Assembly: GCF_024298845.1 (NCBI RefSeq)
Contig: NZ_CP101156.1
Coordinates: 2,294,001 to 2,358,000, forward strand
Direction of reading: 5' to 3'
Origin: Natronosalvus amylolyticus
GTDB taxonomy: Archaea; Halobacteriota; Halobacteria; Halobacteriales; Natrialbaceae
Length of the DNA stretch: 64,000 bases
Below, piece by piece: positions 34,376-42,931 of the stretch. The translations under genes and the position numbers were made by a program. Position 1 is the first letter of the stretch; each line of letters starts with the position of its first letter. The notes beneath the pieces are model-generated. The model searched no databases. It had not been told where the DNA came from and was given only the letters and a program-made list of their open reading frames with translations.

Positions 34376-35122
34376 ATGAAAGCAGTCGTACTCGCCGGGG
34401 GGAAAGGAACACGACTTCGACCACTCACTGACGACAAACCAAAAGGGATGGTCGAGGTCGACGACGAGCCTATTTTGACCCACTGTTTCGACCAGTTACT
34501 CGAGTTGGGAGCCGATGAATTAGTCGTGGTCGTGGGCTATCTCAAAGAGCGGATTATTGACCACTACGGGGACGAGTATGAGGGCGTCCCGATCCAGTAC
34601 TGCCACCAGCGCGAACAGAAGGGGCTGGCACACGCGCTGTTGACCGTCGAAGAACACATCGACGACGACTTCATGTTGATCCTGGGGGACAACATCTTCG
34701 ACGCGAATCTGGGCGATGTGGTTCGTCGACAACGTGAAGAGCGTGCAGATGCAGCGTTTTTGGTCGAGGAGGTACCCTGGGAAGACGCTTCGCGGTATGG
34801 AGTCTGTGATACGAACAAATACGGTGAGATCACCGACGTGGTCGAGAAACCAGAAGAGCCCCCATCGAATCTCGTGATGACCGGCTTCTATACGTTCTCG
34901 CCCGCGATCTTCCACGCCTGTCATCTGGTGCAGCCCAGCAATCGCGGTGAGTATGAGATCAGCGAGGCCATCGACCTGTTGATTCAGAGTGGGCGCACCA
35001 TCGATGCAATCGGCATCGACGGCTGGCGGATCGACGTTGGCTATCCCGAGGATCGGGATGAGGCTGAAAAGCGGTTGCAGGAGGGGGTTGAAGGCGAAGT
35101 TGCCCTCGCTTCGGACGACTAG
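34376..35122 (+). CDS. sugar-1-phosphate nucleotidyltransferase (AglF/RmlA-like)
   Basis: 248 aa. The signature AGGKGTRLRPLT binds the nucleotide and K/D positions PKGM and GDNIF fit the nucleotidyltransferase fold that joins a sugar-1-phosphate with UTP or dTTP. The length matches short, C-terminally minimal archaeal members such as AglF, which makes UDP-glucose for N-glycosylation. The 3' end continues directly into a second, paralogous gene 45 bases on. Its place beside UDP-glucose dehydrogenase suggests a UDP-glucose to UDP-glucuronate branch. Substrate specificity cannot be read from sequence alone. Confidence 0.88.
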   Translation: MKAVVLAGGKGTRLRPLTDDKPKGMVEVDDEPILTHCFDQLLELGADELVVVVGYLKERIIDHYGDEYEGVPIQYCHQREQKGLAHALLTVEEHIDDDFMLILGDNIFDANLGDVVRRQREERADAAFLVEEVPWEDASRYGVCDTNKYGEITDVVEKPEEPPSNLVMTGFYTFSPAIFHACHLVQPSNRGEYEISEAIDLLIQSGRTIDAIGIDGWRIDVGYPEDRDEAEKRLQEGVEGEVALASDD

Positions 35123-35166
35123 AACTGTACAAGCGGTTTTTACGACTCGAGGTGAACCCCTCGAGT

Positions 35167-35877
35167 ATGCAGGGTGTTGTGCCAGCAGCCGGTGAAGGGA
35201 CCAGGCTTCGGCCGATGACTGAGCAACGACCGAAGGGACTCGTTCCGGTGAACGGTCAGCCGCTGCTCACTCATGTCTTCGAGACGTTGCTCGAGGCAGG
35301 TGTCGACGAGTTAGTTGTCGTCGTTGGGCATCTCGCCGATCAGATCATCGAGTACTACGGTGATGGCTTTCGAGAGGTGCCGATCACGTACGTCCACCAA
35401 CGCGAACAACGGGGCCTCGGCCATGCCGTGTCCCTGACTGAGCCCCACGTCTCGGGACCGTTCGTGGTGTTGAACGGAGACAACGTCTTCGTGGACGGGA
35501 TTGAGCACGTTCTTGAGCGAATGTCTGAGCCCGACGTGGATGCCGTGTTGGCCGTCGAGTCACTCGACCGAGAACAGGCAAGAGACACTGGGGTGCTCGA
35601 GGTTTCTGCAGGGCGCGTTACCGGTATCGTCGAGAAGCCCGAAAAGCCGCCGTCGACGCTGGTGACCACTGGCTGTTACGTGCTCCCCGAAGCAATATTC
35701 GATGCGCTTGCGCTGGCACAGCCATCTGATCGTGGGGAGTACGAACTCAGCGAGGCAGTTGGCCTTTTAGTTTCCGCTGGGTCAGTTGTGGAGCCCGTTG
35801 AGATAGCTGGTCCCCGAGTGAACGTTAACACGGAAGAAGATCTCGAGCGGGCAGGTCGTTTGCTCGAGGAGCGTTAG
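35167..35877 (+). CDS. second sugar nucleotidyltransferase, tandem paralogue
   Basis: About 236 aa from ATG 35167, which places the first strand (QGVVPAAGEGTRLRPMT) at the N-terminus; a GTG 15 bases upstream is possible. It shares with the preceding gene the GTRLRP loop, the HQREQ(K/R)GL(A/G)HA segment, the GDN(I/V)F metal-site motif, VEKPE(E/K)PPS and the RGEYE(I/L)SEA motif, so the pair arose by tandem duplication. The nucleotide loop differs (PAAGEG instead of LAGGKG), which may mean a different sugar or base. Likely co-transcribed with the upstream gene. Confidence 0.87.
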   Translation: MQGVVPAAGEGTRLRPMTEQRPKGLVPVNGQPLLTHVFETLLEAGVDELVVVVGHLADQIIEYYGDGFREVPITYVHQREQRGLGHAVSLTEPHVSGPFVVLNGDNVFVDGIEHVLERMSEPDVDAVLAVESLDREQARDTGVLEVSAGRVTGIVEKPEKPPSTLVTTGCYVLPEAIFDALALAQPSDRGEYELSEAVGLLVSAGSVVEPVEIAGPRVNVNTEEDLERAGRLLEER

Positions 35878-35927
35878 GTGAGTCGGTTGTTCGAGGAGTG
35901 TTAGACAAGTGGTTTTCTCAAAGAGCG

Positions 35928-36914
35928 TTAGGAGTTTCTGACCAGTGGATCGTACCAGTCTTCGTTCTCTCGATACCAGTCGATGAATTTTGCAACGCCT
36001 TCGCGGATATCCGTGGTAGGCTCGTAATCGAGCAACTCGTTGGCCTTCTCGATATTCGCGTGGGTGTGTTCGGCGTCGCCTTCTCTCGCGTCATCGAATT
36101 CAATCTCGAGGCTCGGATCGATTTCGTCGCGGATGACTTCCGCAAGAGTGAGGATATCGATGTTGTCGGTAGAGCCGACGTTCATGATCTCACCGTCGGC
36201 CCGGTCGTCCTCGAGGAGGTGTTTGTTGACGGTGAGAATATCATCGATATAGGTGAAATCACGGGTTTGCTCACCATCGCCATAAATTACTGGGGGTTCG
36301 CCATGGAGACAGCGCGAGACGAAGTTCGTCATGGCCATGTTTGGGCGCATACGCGGGCCGTAGACGGTGAAGTATCGCAAGGCGACCGTCGGAAGACCGT
36401 AGATTTCGTTGTAGACGCGTGTGTACTGTTCGGTGGCGAGTTTGGAAACGCCATACGGTGAGACTGGCGTCGTGAGATGATCCTCGTCGTAGGGGAGGTA
36501 CTCCGGCTTGCCGTACACCGAGGACGAAGAGGCGACGACTACTCGGTCGACGTCGTGCGTGCGGGAAGCCTCGAGGACGTTGATCGTCCCATCAACGTTG
36601 TAGGCGTTGACCTTCTTCGGTTCCTCGACGCTCTTTCGGACGCCTGCCTGAGCTGCCTGATGGTAGACGACATCGGTGTTGGCGACGAGGTCGTCGACAA
36701 GTTGTTCGTCGGTTATTGAACCCTCGACGAACTCGTAGGTCGTGTTGGCTTTCGTGGCGGCTTTTTTCGCCGCGTCGATATTGTGTTCCTTTATTCCGAG
36801 GTCATAGTACGGCTCGAGGTTGTCGAGAACGGTTACGTCGTGGCCGGCTCTGGTGAGATCTTCGGCGATGTGCCCGCCGATGAATCCCCCACCGCCAGTG
36901 ACGAGAATCTGCAT
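35928..36914 (-). CDS. NAD-dependent nucleotide-sugar epimerase/dehydratase
   Basis: 328 aa, extended short-chain dehydrogenase of the GalE/UDP-glucuronate-epimerase group. It starts with the cofactor loop GGGGFIG (residues about 7-13), has the Ser-containing SSSSVYG and the catalytic YGVSK (Tyr/Lys), and the family's ALRYFTVYGPRMRP and TRDFTYIDD segments. It would interconvert UDP-sugars supplied by the neighbouring nucleotidyltransferases and dehydrogenase. The UDP-glucuronate 4-epimerase subgroup is suggested by length and the RMRPNMA segment, but this is inference. It is convergent with the nucleotidyltransferase pair, 50 bp apart. Confidence 0.9.
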   Translation of the reverse strand: MQILVTGGGGFIGGHIAEDLTRAGHDVTVLDNLEPYYDLGIKEHNIDAAKKAATKANTTYEFVEGSITDEQLVDDLVANTDVVYHQAAQAGVRKSVEEPKKVNAYNVDGTINVLEASRTHDVDRVVVASSSSVYGKPEYLPYDEDHLTTPVSPYGVSKLATEQYTRVYNEIYGLPTVALRYFTVYGPRMRPNMAMTNFVSRCLHGEPPVIYGDGEQTRDFTYIDDILTVNKHLLEDDRADGEIMNVGSTDNIDILTLAEVIRDEIDPSLEIEFDDAREGDAEHTHANIEKANELLDYEPTTDIREGVAKFIDWYRENEDWYDPLVRNS

Positions 36915-37330
36915 GGACAGATACTGGTCTAGTCAGTCACAAAAACGATTGGGTTTCCACTGGTTACTGATTGGGGGTGTTTGAGTCACGTCGATGGTCA
37001 GATTTGAATGAGGGGGTTTGTAGAGTGTGTAAGCAGGTCTCGAGTAAAGTGCCACAGTTCCATTATTATTTATCGTGAGAGAAGGCCCGGTTATGTCGGT
37101 AGCCTGCTCGAGTGTCATGATATCGACATTCACTGTAAAGCCGTTAGATATATGGTTACGCTGTCAAAAAAGATGTCTGATTAGTATTGGTGAGGGTTTC
37201 GAGAGGGGGTGGCATTTGGAGTGAATCTGCTACAATAGTAAAACGGGATTGTTCATCCAGTCCTTCAAATTCCCGTTCCATTGTGTTACCAGCTTTCGGA
37301 AGAGCCACACGGAGAGAATAGATAGATTCA
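36915..37330. other. intergenic region without a supported gene
   Basis: About 416 bases upstream of the epimerase gene. Short frames exist on both strands but have no coding character or homology that I recognise. The stretch is AT-richer than its flanks and contains candidate A/T-rich promoter elements (for example around 37061-37071 on the minus strand). It may be the scar of an old element. Confidence 0.4.
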
Positions 37331-37465
37331 ATGAACAACCATAGACGTCGGGTATGCCCGAAAAAACAGTATTTCCGACAATACAAAGCCGGGGGGATGT
37401 CGGTAGAAGGCATAACCGAAGCGTCCGGTCTAGAGGTTCGAACGATGAGGTATCTAGATGAGTAA
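37331..37465 (+). CDS. possible 44-aa helix-turn-helix-like small protein or remnant
   Basis: Short frame with ATG 37331 and stop at 37463-37465. Residues about 12-44 (KQYFRQYKAGGMSVEGITEA, then SGLEVRTMRYLDE) have the spacing of a helix-turn-helix as seen in small regulators and at the N-terminus of some transposases. Its stop overlaps the ATG of the downstream glycosyltransferase by 8 bases (ATGAGTAA), which argues for translation coupling, yet the frame could be just a decayed end of a mobile gene. Confidence 0.35.
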   Translation: MNNHRRRVCPKKQYFRQYKAGGMSVEGITEASGLEVRTMRYLDE

Positions 37466-38750
37466 AGTCCAGGAATTTCAGTACACAGAAATTACTGCAC
37501 AGGATGTTCCATTCGCTCTGGGCATTCTTGGGGGTGAAGAGACATCCGAAGGTGGTCCCGATATCGGAACTCGAGCAGTAAAGGCAGGGTTTCAGGTCCT
37601 TTTGACAGAGGATCTGGGTGAAACACTTGCGACGGATATTCGGCACCATCCGAATGTAACCGTGGTAGATCCAGATACCCCGGATAAAGGATCTCGAGAC
37701 CAGTTGATTTCAGCGGCCAAAGAACGAGACCTCGAGGGGATCGTGTTTTGGAACGGGGGTTCTACACTCGATTTCGACGTCGCCAAACGCGTCCTCAAGA
37801 TATCAGGTCCGTTTGCGATTTCGACTGATTCCCTGGCCAGTCCATCGAGCTCAGGTCGGTTGATCGGGATTCCCGCCTACAATGAATCAGTCGGAATTGG
37901 GAGCGTGATTTTGCGTGCCCAACAGTACGCCGAGGAAGTCGTTATTATTGATGACGGGAGTTCCGATGACACGGTTGCAATCGCCAAACAGACAGGGGCA
38001 ACGGTTATCGAACACGGAACCAACCAGGGGAAGGGGCGGGCATTACAGACGTTTTTCGCATACGCCCGTGAGACTGAGCACGACTCGTTCGTCGTCCTCG
38101 ATGGCGATGGTCAGCATTTGCCCGAAGACATTCCAGCAGTGATCGAACCTGTTGAGAACGGCAAGTCCGATCTCGTTGTCGGCAGTCGCTATCTCGAGGA
38201 CGGAACCGGCGAAGAGACACCATTTCATCGGCGAGTCGGTCAGCAGGTATTAGATTACCTGACGTTTGGCTCGAGCGGGACCAAACTCACGGACACCCAG
38301 AGTGGCTTCCGTGCGTTTTCGCCGGATGCGGTTGATAAGTTGTCTATCCGAACTGATGGGATGGGTGTCGAAAGCGAGATGATTTCGACGGCTCAGGACG
38401 CAGATCTCGAGATGGAAGAAGTTCCCATCGATGTCCGCTATGAGGGAATCGATGGACAGACGCTGAATCCGTTACACCACGGACTGGGTGTCGCGACCTT
38501 CCTTTTGAAACTAATCCGGGATCGCCACCCCTTGATGTTCTTCGGATTACCCGGCGTGTTGATCGCAGGTGTGGGAATCGTCCTCGGGATCGATGCGGTG
38601 TTGCTCTTTAACAGCCAGGGCACATTTGCGCCAGGTCAGACGATGGTCAGTCTGTTGCTCACGGTGATCGGCAGCCTCGGCGTGTTCTGTGGGCTGGTGC
38701 TTAATCGAATGTCGAATATGATTCGAGAGTTGAAAAAGGAAACAGTATAA
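37458..38750 (+). CDS. GT2 glycosyltransferase with N-terminal extra domain and C-terminal membrane helices
   Basis: 430 aa. Residues about 15-130 form an uncharacterised, Rossmann-like N-terminal domain. The GT2 domain (about 133-330) has the start strand GIPAYNES, IDDGSSDDT, and the metal-binding LDGDGQH, with GSRYL and a QSGFRAF acceptor-site motif as in dolichyl-phosphate hexosyltransferases (Dpm1, haloarchaeal AglJ/AglD relatives). Two hydrophobic helices (about 357-382 and 393-415) anchor it in the membrane. It probably transfers the first sugar from a nucleotide-sugar to dolichyl phosphate on the cytoplasmic face; specificity is not deducible. It opens a run of + strand glycan genes. 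Confidence 0.88.
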   Translation: MSKVQEFQYTEITAQDVPFALGILGGEETSEGGPDIGTRAVKAGFQVLLTEDLGETLATDIRHHPNVTVVDPDTPDKGSRDQLISAAKERDLEGIVFWNGGSTLDFDVAKRVLKISGPFAISTDSLASPSSSGRLIGIPAYNESVGIGSVILRAQQYAEEVVIIDDGSSDDTVAIAKQTGATVIEHGTNQGKGRALQTFFAYARETEHDSFVVLDGDGQHLPEDIPAVIEPVENGKSDLVVGSRYLEDGTGEETPFHRRVGQQVLDYLTFGSSGTKLTDTQSGFRAFSPDAVDKLSIRTDGMGVESEMISTAQDADLEMEEVPIDVRYEGIDGQTLNPLHHGLGVATFLLKLIRDRHPLMFFGLPGVLIAGVGIVLGIDAVLLFNSQGTFAPGQTMVSLLLTVIGSLGVFCGLVLNRMSNMIRELKKETV

Positions 38751-38804
38751 ATAGGATTTTTAAAATGGCTACTATCACGGAAACCCCCTCAATAACTAGG
38801 ATTT

Positions 38805-40058
38805 ATGTCTGAAAGTCAACAAACCAAACACTCTATCGATGATCAAGAGGACTCTTTTAGTTCAAAAGAGGCCCCACTGGAATCCAAAACTGAGACCGAA
38901 TCTCATATCGACACATCAAAGCTAGAAGAGGATCCGGCGAACAAAGCAGCCTCTCTAAAGATACTTCGAGTCGCAAGTGATGTTTATCCGGATGTAATGG
39001 GGGGCCTTAGCCTCCACGTCCACGAAATGTCACGGTTGCAGGCAGAATGGGGTCATGACGTGACCGTGTTGACGTCCGATCATGGTGATCGAAATCTTCC
39101 CTCAAAAGAGGAGCGATCGGGGTACGAACTAATTCGTCACCGAGAGATTGCCAGTCCCTTGGATAATACCATTATTCCTGGAATCGTCCAGACGATACGG
39201 AGGATGGCTGATGACTATGATGTCATTCACGCTCACTCGCACCTGTTCTTCTCAACAAACGCTACCGCCGCGTTGAGTCGAACGCTCGACACACCGTTGG
39301 TCATTACGAATCATGGGTTAATATCGCAGACAGCTCCGAGATGGCTACAGAAGGCCTTCATCCCAACGGTCGCAAAGTTCACCTTGAATGCTGCTGACGA
39401 GGTTTTATGTTATACTGAAACGGACAAATGTCGACTTCGGGAGCGAGGAATCGATAGTTCAATTTCGATAATCAATAATGGAATCGACTGCGACCGGTTT
39501 TCGCCTGAACAAAGTGATGAATCAAAAAAGCAGATTTTGTTTGTCGGGCGGCTTAAGCCCGGGAAGGGGGTCCAAACCCTTCTTACTGCATTTGAGCAGC
39601 TTACCGCCGATTTTCCGGAATACAGTCTGAAAATTGTCGGTAACGGACCTCTACTAGACGACTTAGTTGAGATGGCCCATGAGTGTAATATTTCAACCCA
39701 CATCGAATTTGCAGGTCAGATTGAAAATAATGAAATTGGTGAAGTTTACGCTGAAAGTGAGGTGTTTGTGCTTCCGAGTTTAAATGAAGGGGTTCCGAGA
39801 ACAGTCTTAGAAGCAATGGCATGTGAAGTTCCAGTTGTCACGTCTGATCTCGACCAATTAATTCCGATTGTTAATAATGCCGGCTTTACCGTTCCGAGTG
39901 AAAGCCCAGACAAATTTCAGGCCGCTATCAAGAAGTTATTAAATGATGCAGAGCTACAAAATGAAATGGGGCGTGTAGGGCGGTCGCGTGTCAAGAACCA
40001 TTATTCTTGGAATAACACCGTGAGTGAGACTCTTGGGATCTACAAGAGTTTATTATAA
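38805..40058 (+). CDS. GT4-family glycosyltransferase
   Basis: 417 aa, GT-B fold. An unconserved, charged N-terminal 50 residues precede the first Rossmann domain (PDVMGGLSLHVHEMSR, then VIHAHSHLF and ITNHG). The C-terminal donor domain begins at ILFVGRLKPGKGVQTL and has the E-x7-E type motif in LNEGVPRTVLEAMACEVPVV. It is a retaining transferase using a nucleotide-sugar, acting in the cytoplasm on a lipid-linked glycan. It lies 54 bp after the GT2 gene. Codon and base usage drift to lower GC toward its 3' half, marking the border of the AT-rich segment. Confidence 0.9.
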   Translation: MSESQQTKHSIDDQEDSFSSKEAPLESKTETESHIDTSKLEEDPANKAASLKILRVASDVYPDVMGGLSLHVHEMSRLQAEWGHDVTVLTSDHGDRNLPSKEERSGYELIRHREIASPLDNTIIPGIVQTIRRMADDYDVIHAHSHLFFSTNATAALSRTLDTPLVITNHGLISQTAPRWLQKAFIPTVAKFTLNAADEVLCYTETDKCRLRERGIDSSISIINNGIDCDRFSPEQSDESKKQILFVGRLKPGKGVQTLLTAFEQLTADFPEYSLKIVGNGPLLDDLVEMAHECNISTHIEFAGQIENNEIGEVYAESEVFVLPSLNEGVPRTVLEAMACEVPVVTSDLDQLIPIVNNAGFTVPSESPDKFQAAIKKLLNDAELQNEMGRVGRSRVKNHYSWNNTVSETLGIYKSLL

Positions 40059-40136
40059 TGGAGTTGGTATACAGAGTTATGTTCAGTGGTATTGGTATGG
40101 ACATAGCTAATGTGGAATCAACTACTCGTGTAACCT

Positions 40137-40144
40137 TATTAAAA
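40137..40144 (+). promoter_or_regulatory. TATA-like box before the AT-rich glycan genes
   Basis: TATTAAAA centred about 31 bases before the ATG at 40172, giving a predicted leader of about six bases. The local sequence is AT-rich, so chance matches are possible. Confidence 0.4.
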
Positions 40145-40171
40145 GAGCGGAATGGCACTGTAACATAAAAT

Positions 40172-41086
40172 ATGAGCGAGAAAGTCAGTATTATCATACC
40201 AACATATAACCGGGCAAAAAGATTAGGGAATGCGATAATTAGTGTATTATCACAAACACATACAAATTATGAACTCATAATTATTGATGATGGATCAACA
40301 GATAATACGGAAGAATTGGTCGGTTCTTTTTCGGATAGGAAGATAGTATATGAGAAACATTCAAAAAATAAGGGTGTTGCAGAAGCTAGAAATACTGGGC
40401 TTGATATTGCGTCTGGAGAATACATTTGTTTCCTTGACTCTGATGACGAGTGGAAAAGTAATAAATTAGAAGTACAATTAAAATATACTAAAAGTTGCAA
40501 CGAAGATTGCATCGGCTCATACACCGACGTAAATATCGTAAGAGAATCGGCTTTAAAAGAGATAGCTAGCTCCCTACTTTTAGACCCGAAACAGCCAGAT
40601 AATCAGAATGCGCTAATAGTTCAACAACTTAAATTAAATGGTTTTATTCATGCAGGGTCCACATTACTGCTGAAGAAATCTGTTTGTGACAAGGTAGGTG
40701 GATTTAATACAGATTTAAATAGACTCGAGGAGGTAGAATTTGTTATTAGATGCTTGGACTACGGTAAACTCAGGTTCTTAGATAGAAAGCTAGTAACTCT
40801 ACATGATACCGGGGCTGCCGATCCAGAAGTGGAAATTAACTCAGTATACAAATTCCAGATTGCTCTTTCCGACATTATTAACCAATATGAAAAACAAGGC
40901 TATAATATACGTAGTTCACAGAATGTGTTTTTGCTGTCACAATATCTTGCATTGAGAGACTACAATAGTGCTGTGAAACATTTGCAAAATGGTAAAATAA
41001 CAAATACAACGCATATTGCCACGATACTTTATGGAGCGTATCTAGGGGTCTCCGATTTAGATTTTAAAGTATTTGATGAGATTTGA
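40172..41086 (+). CDS. GT2-family glycosyltransferase (AT-rich)
   Basis: 304 aa with a canonical GT-A N-terminus: VSIIIPTYNRAKRLGNAI, IDDGSTDNTEEL, GVAEARNTGLD and the metal-binding FLDSDDEW (DxD, about 88-95). The C-terminal third is typical of acceptor-specific variation. It is a soluble inverting transferase, probably for a variable unit of the surface polysaccharide. The coding sequence is clearly AT-rich with many Lys/Asn codons, unlike the preceding genes, which suggests acquisition from a lower-GC source. Its stop codon sits three bases before the next start, so the two are likely one operon. Confidence 0.88.
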   Translation: MSEKVSIIIPTYNRAKRLGNAIISVLSQTHTNYELIIIDDGSTDNTEELVGSFSDRKIVYEKHSKNKGVAEARNTGLDIASGEYICFLDSDDEWKSNKLEVQLKYTKSCNEDCIGSYTDVNIVRESALKEIASSLLLDPKQPDNQNALIVQQLKLNGFIHAGSTLLLKKSVCDKVGGFNTDLNRLEEVEFVIRCLDYGKLRFLDRKLVTLHDTGAADPEVEINSVYKFQIALSDIINQYEKQGYNIRSSQNVFLLSQYLALRDYNSAVKHLQNGKITNTTHIATILYGAYLGVSDLDFKVFDEI

Positions 41087-41088
41087 AT

Positions 41089-42738
41089 ATGAATAAAACA
41101 GAGAAATTCGTACTAATAATTTATTGCGGAATTATTTCGATACTAGTCGCCACCCAGTATGTGGAGAGGTCAATATATCCCTACTTTCCTATCTCTTCCG
41201 TTTTCGTTTTCTTATTACTCATATATGCTAAAAACGTCAGGGTCAAAATTTCTCTTATAATAATTTGTACATACGGTGCTCTGTATCCATTATTGATCCA
41301 TGTAATAACACCTAGCCTATTAGGTAACGATCCTGATCGGTTCGCCATCTGGGTACAGCAGGTAATCAATATAGGCGAACGGGAAGCCATTGGATCCGCT
41401 TTCTATTCCGATGCGCCTTTCATGTTATTGCATTCCGCAATGACTTCCACGGTATCTGGGATATTTTCTTACCAATCCCTATATTTATTCTCCATCATAA
41501 TCGGAATTTGCCTTCCGATTCTGGCCAAATCAATGTTTGACATCCTACCTACACATATCCCTGAAAAACATTATATTCCAATATTAGTTCTATTACCCCT
41601 ATCAGCGAGTGTGGTCACTTACTCAACCAACCCAATTGGCCAAACTGCCTCTTTCATATATTTCATATTTATTGTATTTATCATCTTTAAATACATGTCG
41701 GGTTGGGATATTCGATATTTTATACTTTTAATGGTTATTAGTCACGCTATAATGTTTAGTCACAAAGTCACCCTATTTATAATCTTCTCAATTTTTCTAC
41801 TCGTGGCTCTTCATTGGATATTGATTATTGATTCAGGTTCGCCTTCAAAGATCCCCATTGTATCTATGATTATAGCTGCATTATTCTTTTTACAATGGTT
41901 CCAGGTCACAGGCTATGCTAGTCGAGGTCTAAATCGAATTCTCGCTGGATTGTTTTTTTCCTCATCTGATGTACAATCATACACTCCGGTAATGGCAATC
42001 AGTAACGAGTCACTTTTATTCACTCAAGCTTTGTATGGCGGACATATAATCATCTTATTAGCTATTGGTGGGTTTGCCTGGGCCATTGTTTTAATGTCTA
42101 TTCTATTTGAACCTGTTGAAAATAACACCCATACTTATTTTTTATTATACTCTAGTGCAGTAACTGTTGCTTTCACAATATTTTCTTATCTTTCCTCAAC
42201 AATCAACCCACATAGACTCCTTTATATGGCTGAACCTCTAGTAATTATCCTCATTGGAATAGCGTTGTATGAATTTCCATCATATAAAAGACTTACACAT
42301 ATGCTTATTCTCTTCCTATTATTATCACAGGTATTTGCAGGTTCGGCCCTCCCCGATATTGATCGACAGAATACCGACTATCTCACAGAAAAAGATAAGC
42401 AGGTAATTCAGTTTCACAATAATCATATCAATGGTAGCACATATGCTGACCACGGATTGATTGCTCAAAGCCCTCATTCAGAGATAGTTACTAGTGAAGG
42501 ACCAGATAGGCAAAACCGATTTATATCGTATCCCAATTCAATATTGAACGGTAGTATATCTCTATCTAATCATTCTGCGATCTACCGAGAGGATAGGTAT
42601 GTTTATCGGGCATCTACTGGATCAACATGGCGGTTACAATGGGAGATAGTTATAGAGTTGGAAAAAAATAATAAAATATATTCAAGTGACACCAACCATA
42701 TTTATAGAGGGCATGTTGTGGCTGGAGTGAATAATTAG
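41089..42738 (+). CDS. polytopic membrane protein, GT-C-like glycosyltransferase or polymerase
   Basis: About 549 aa from ATG 41089 (a TTG two codons earlier is possible). At least ten hydrophobic helices fill residues 1-430; the first long extracytoplasmic loop contains an acidic motif, LLGNDPDRF, as expected for lipid-phospho-sugar-dependent GT-C enzymes. A soluble C-terminal domain (about 440-549) follows. It could be a glycosyltransferase using dolichol-linked sugars or an oligosaccharide polymerase (Wzy-like); sequence alone does not decide. The gene is AT-rich, coupled to the upstream GT2 gene, and ends at the flank of a decayed ISH3-family element. Confidence 0.72.
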   Translation: MNKTEKFVLIIYCGIISILVATQYVERSIYPYFPISSVFVFLLLIYAKNVRVKISLIIICTYGALYPLLIHVITPSLLGNDPDRFAIWVQQVINIGEREAIGSAFYSDAPFMLLHSAMTSTVSGIFSYQSLYLFSIIIGICLPILAKSMFDILPTHIPEKHYIPILVLLPLSASVVTYSTNPIGQTASFIYFIFIVFIIFKYMSGWDIRYFILLMVISHAIMFSHKVTLFIIFSIFLLVALHWILIIDSGSPSKIPIVSMIIAALFFLQWFQVTGYASRGLNRILAGLFFSSSDVQSYTPVMAISNESLLFTQALYGGHIIILLAIGGFAWAIVLMSILFEPVENNTHTYFLLYSSAVTVAFTIFSYLSSTINPHRLLYMAEPLVIILIGIALYEFPSYKRLTHMLILFLLLSQVFAGSALPDIDRQNTDYLTEKDKQVIQFHNNHINGSTYADHGLIAQSPHSEIVTSEGPDRQNRFISYPNSILNGSISLSNHSAIYREDRYVYRASTGSTWRLQWEIVIELEKNNKIYSSDTNHIYRGHVVAGVNN

Positions 42739-42854
42739 TGATGCTCGGTATTAGGTAACTCTGCCTCATCGAAGGCACCGTAGATCCACTTGCCTTCTAA
42801 TTGAAGGACGTGACCGTTCCATTCCAATCTAATGTTGCCACCAACCTTATTATT
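42735..42854 (-). pseudogene. 3' remnant of an unidentified gene
   Basis: On the minus strand 39 codons are open, ending at a TAA that overlaps the stop of the convergent membrane-protein gene, with a protein-like composition (for example NIRLEWNGHVLQLEGKWIYG). There is no start codon and the 5' end is cut by a stop at 42855-42857. It may be the tail of a gene removed when the adjacent insertion sequence arrived. The family is not recognised. Confidence 0.3.
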
Positions 42855-42912
42855 TTAGATTAACTTATGAAATAGGCACCATTCTCGTCGATCCACGTAT
42901 ATCACCGATTTT

Positions 42913-42931
42913 TTAATAAGCTAATCAAGAT
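42913..42931. repeat. 19-bp direct repeat, left flank of ISH3-like element
   Basis: TTAATAAGCTAATCAAGAT, identical to 44324-44342 on the other side of the element. It may be an unusually long target-site duplication or part of recombined ends. Confidence 0.8.
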
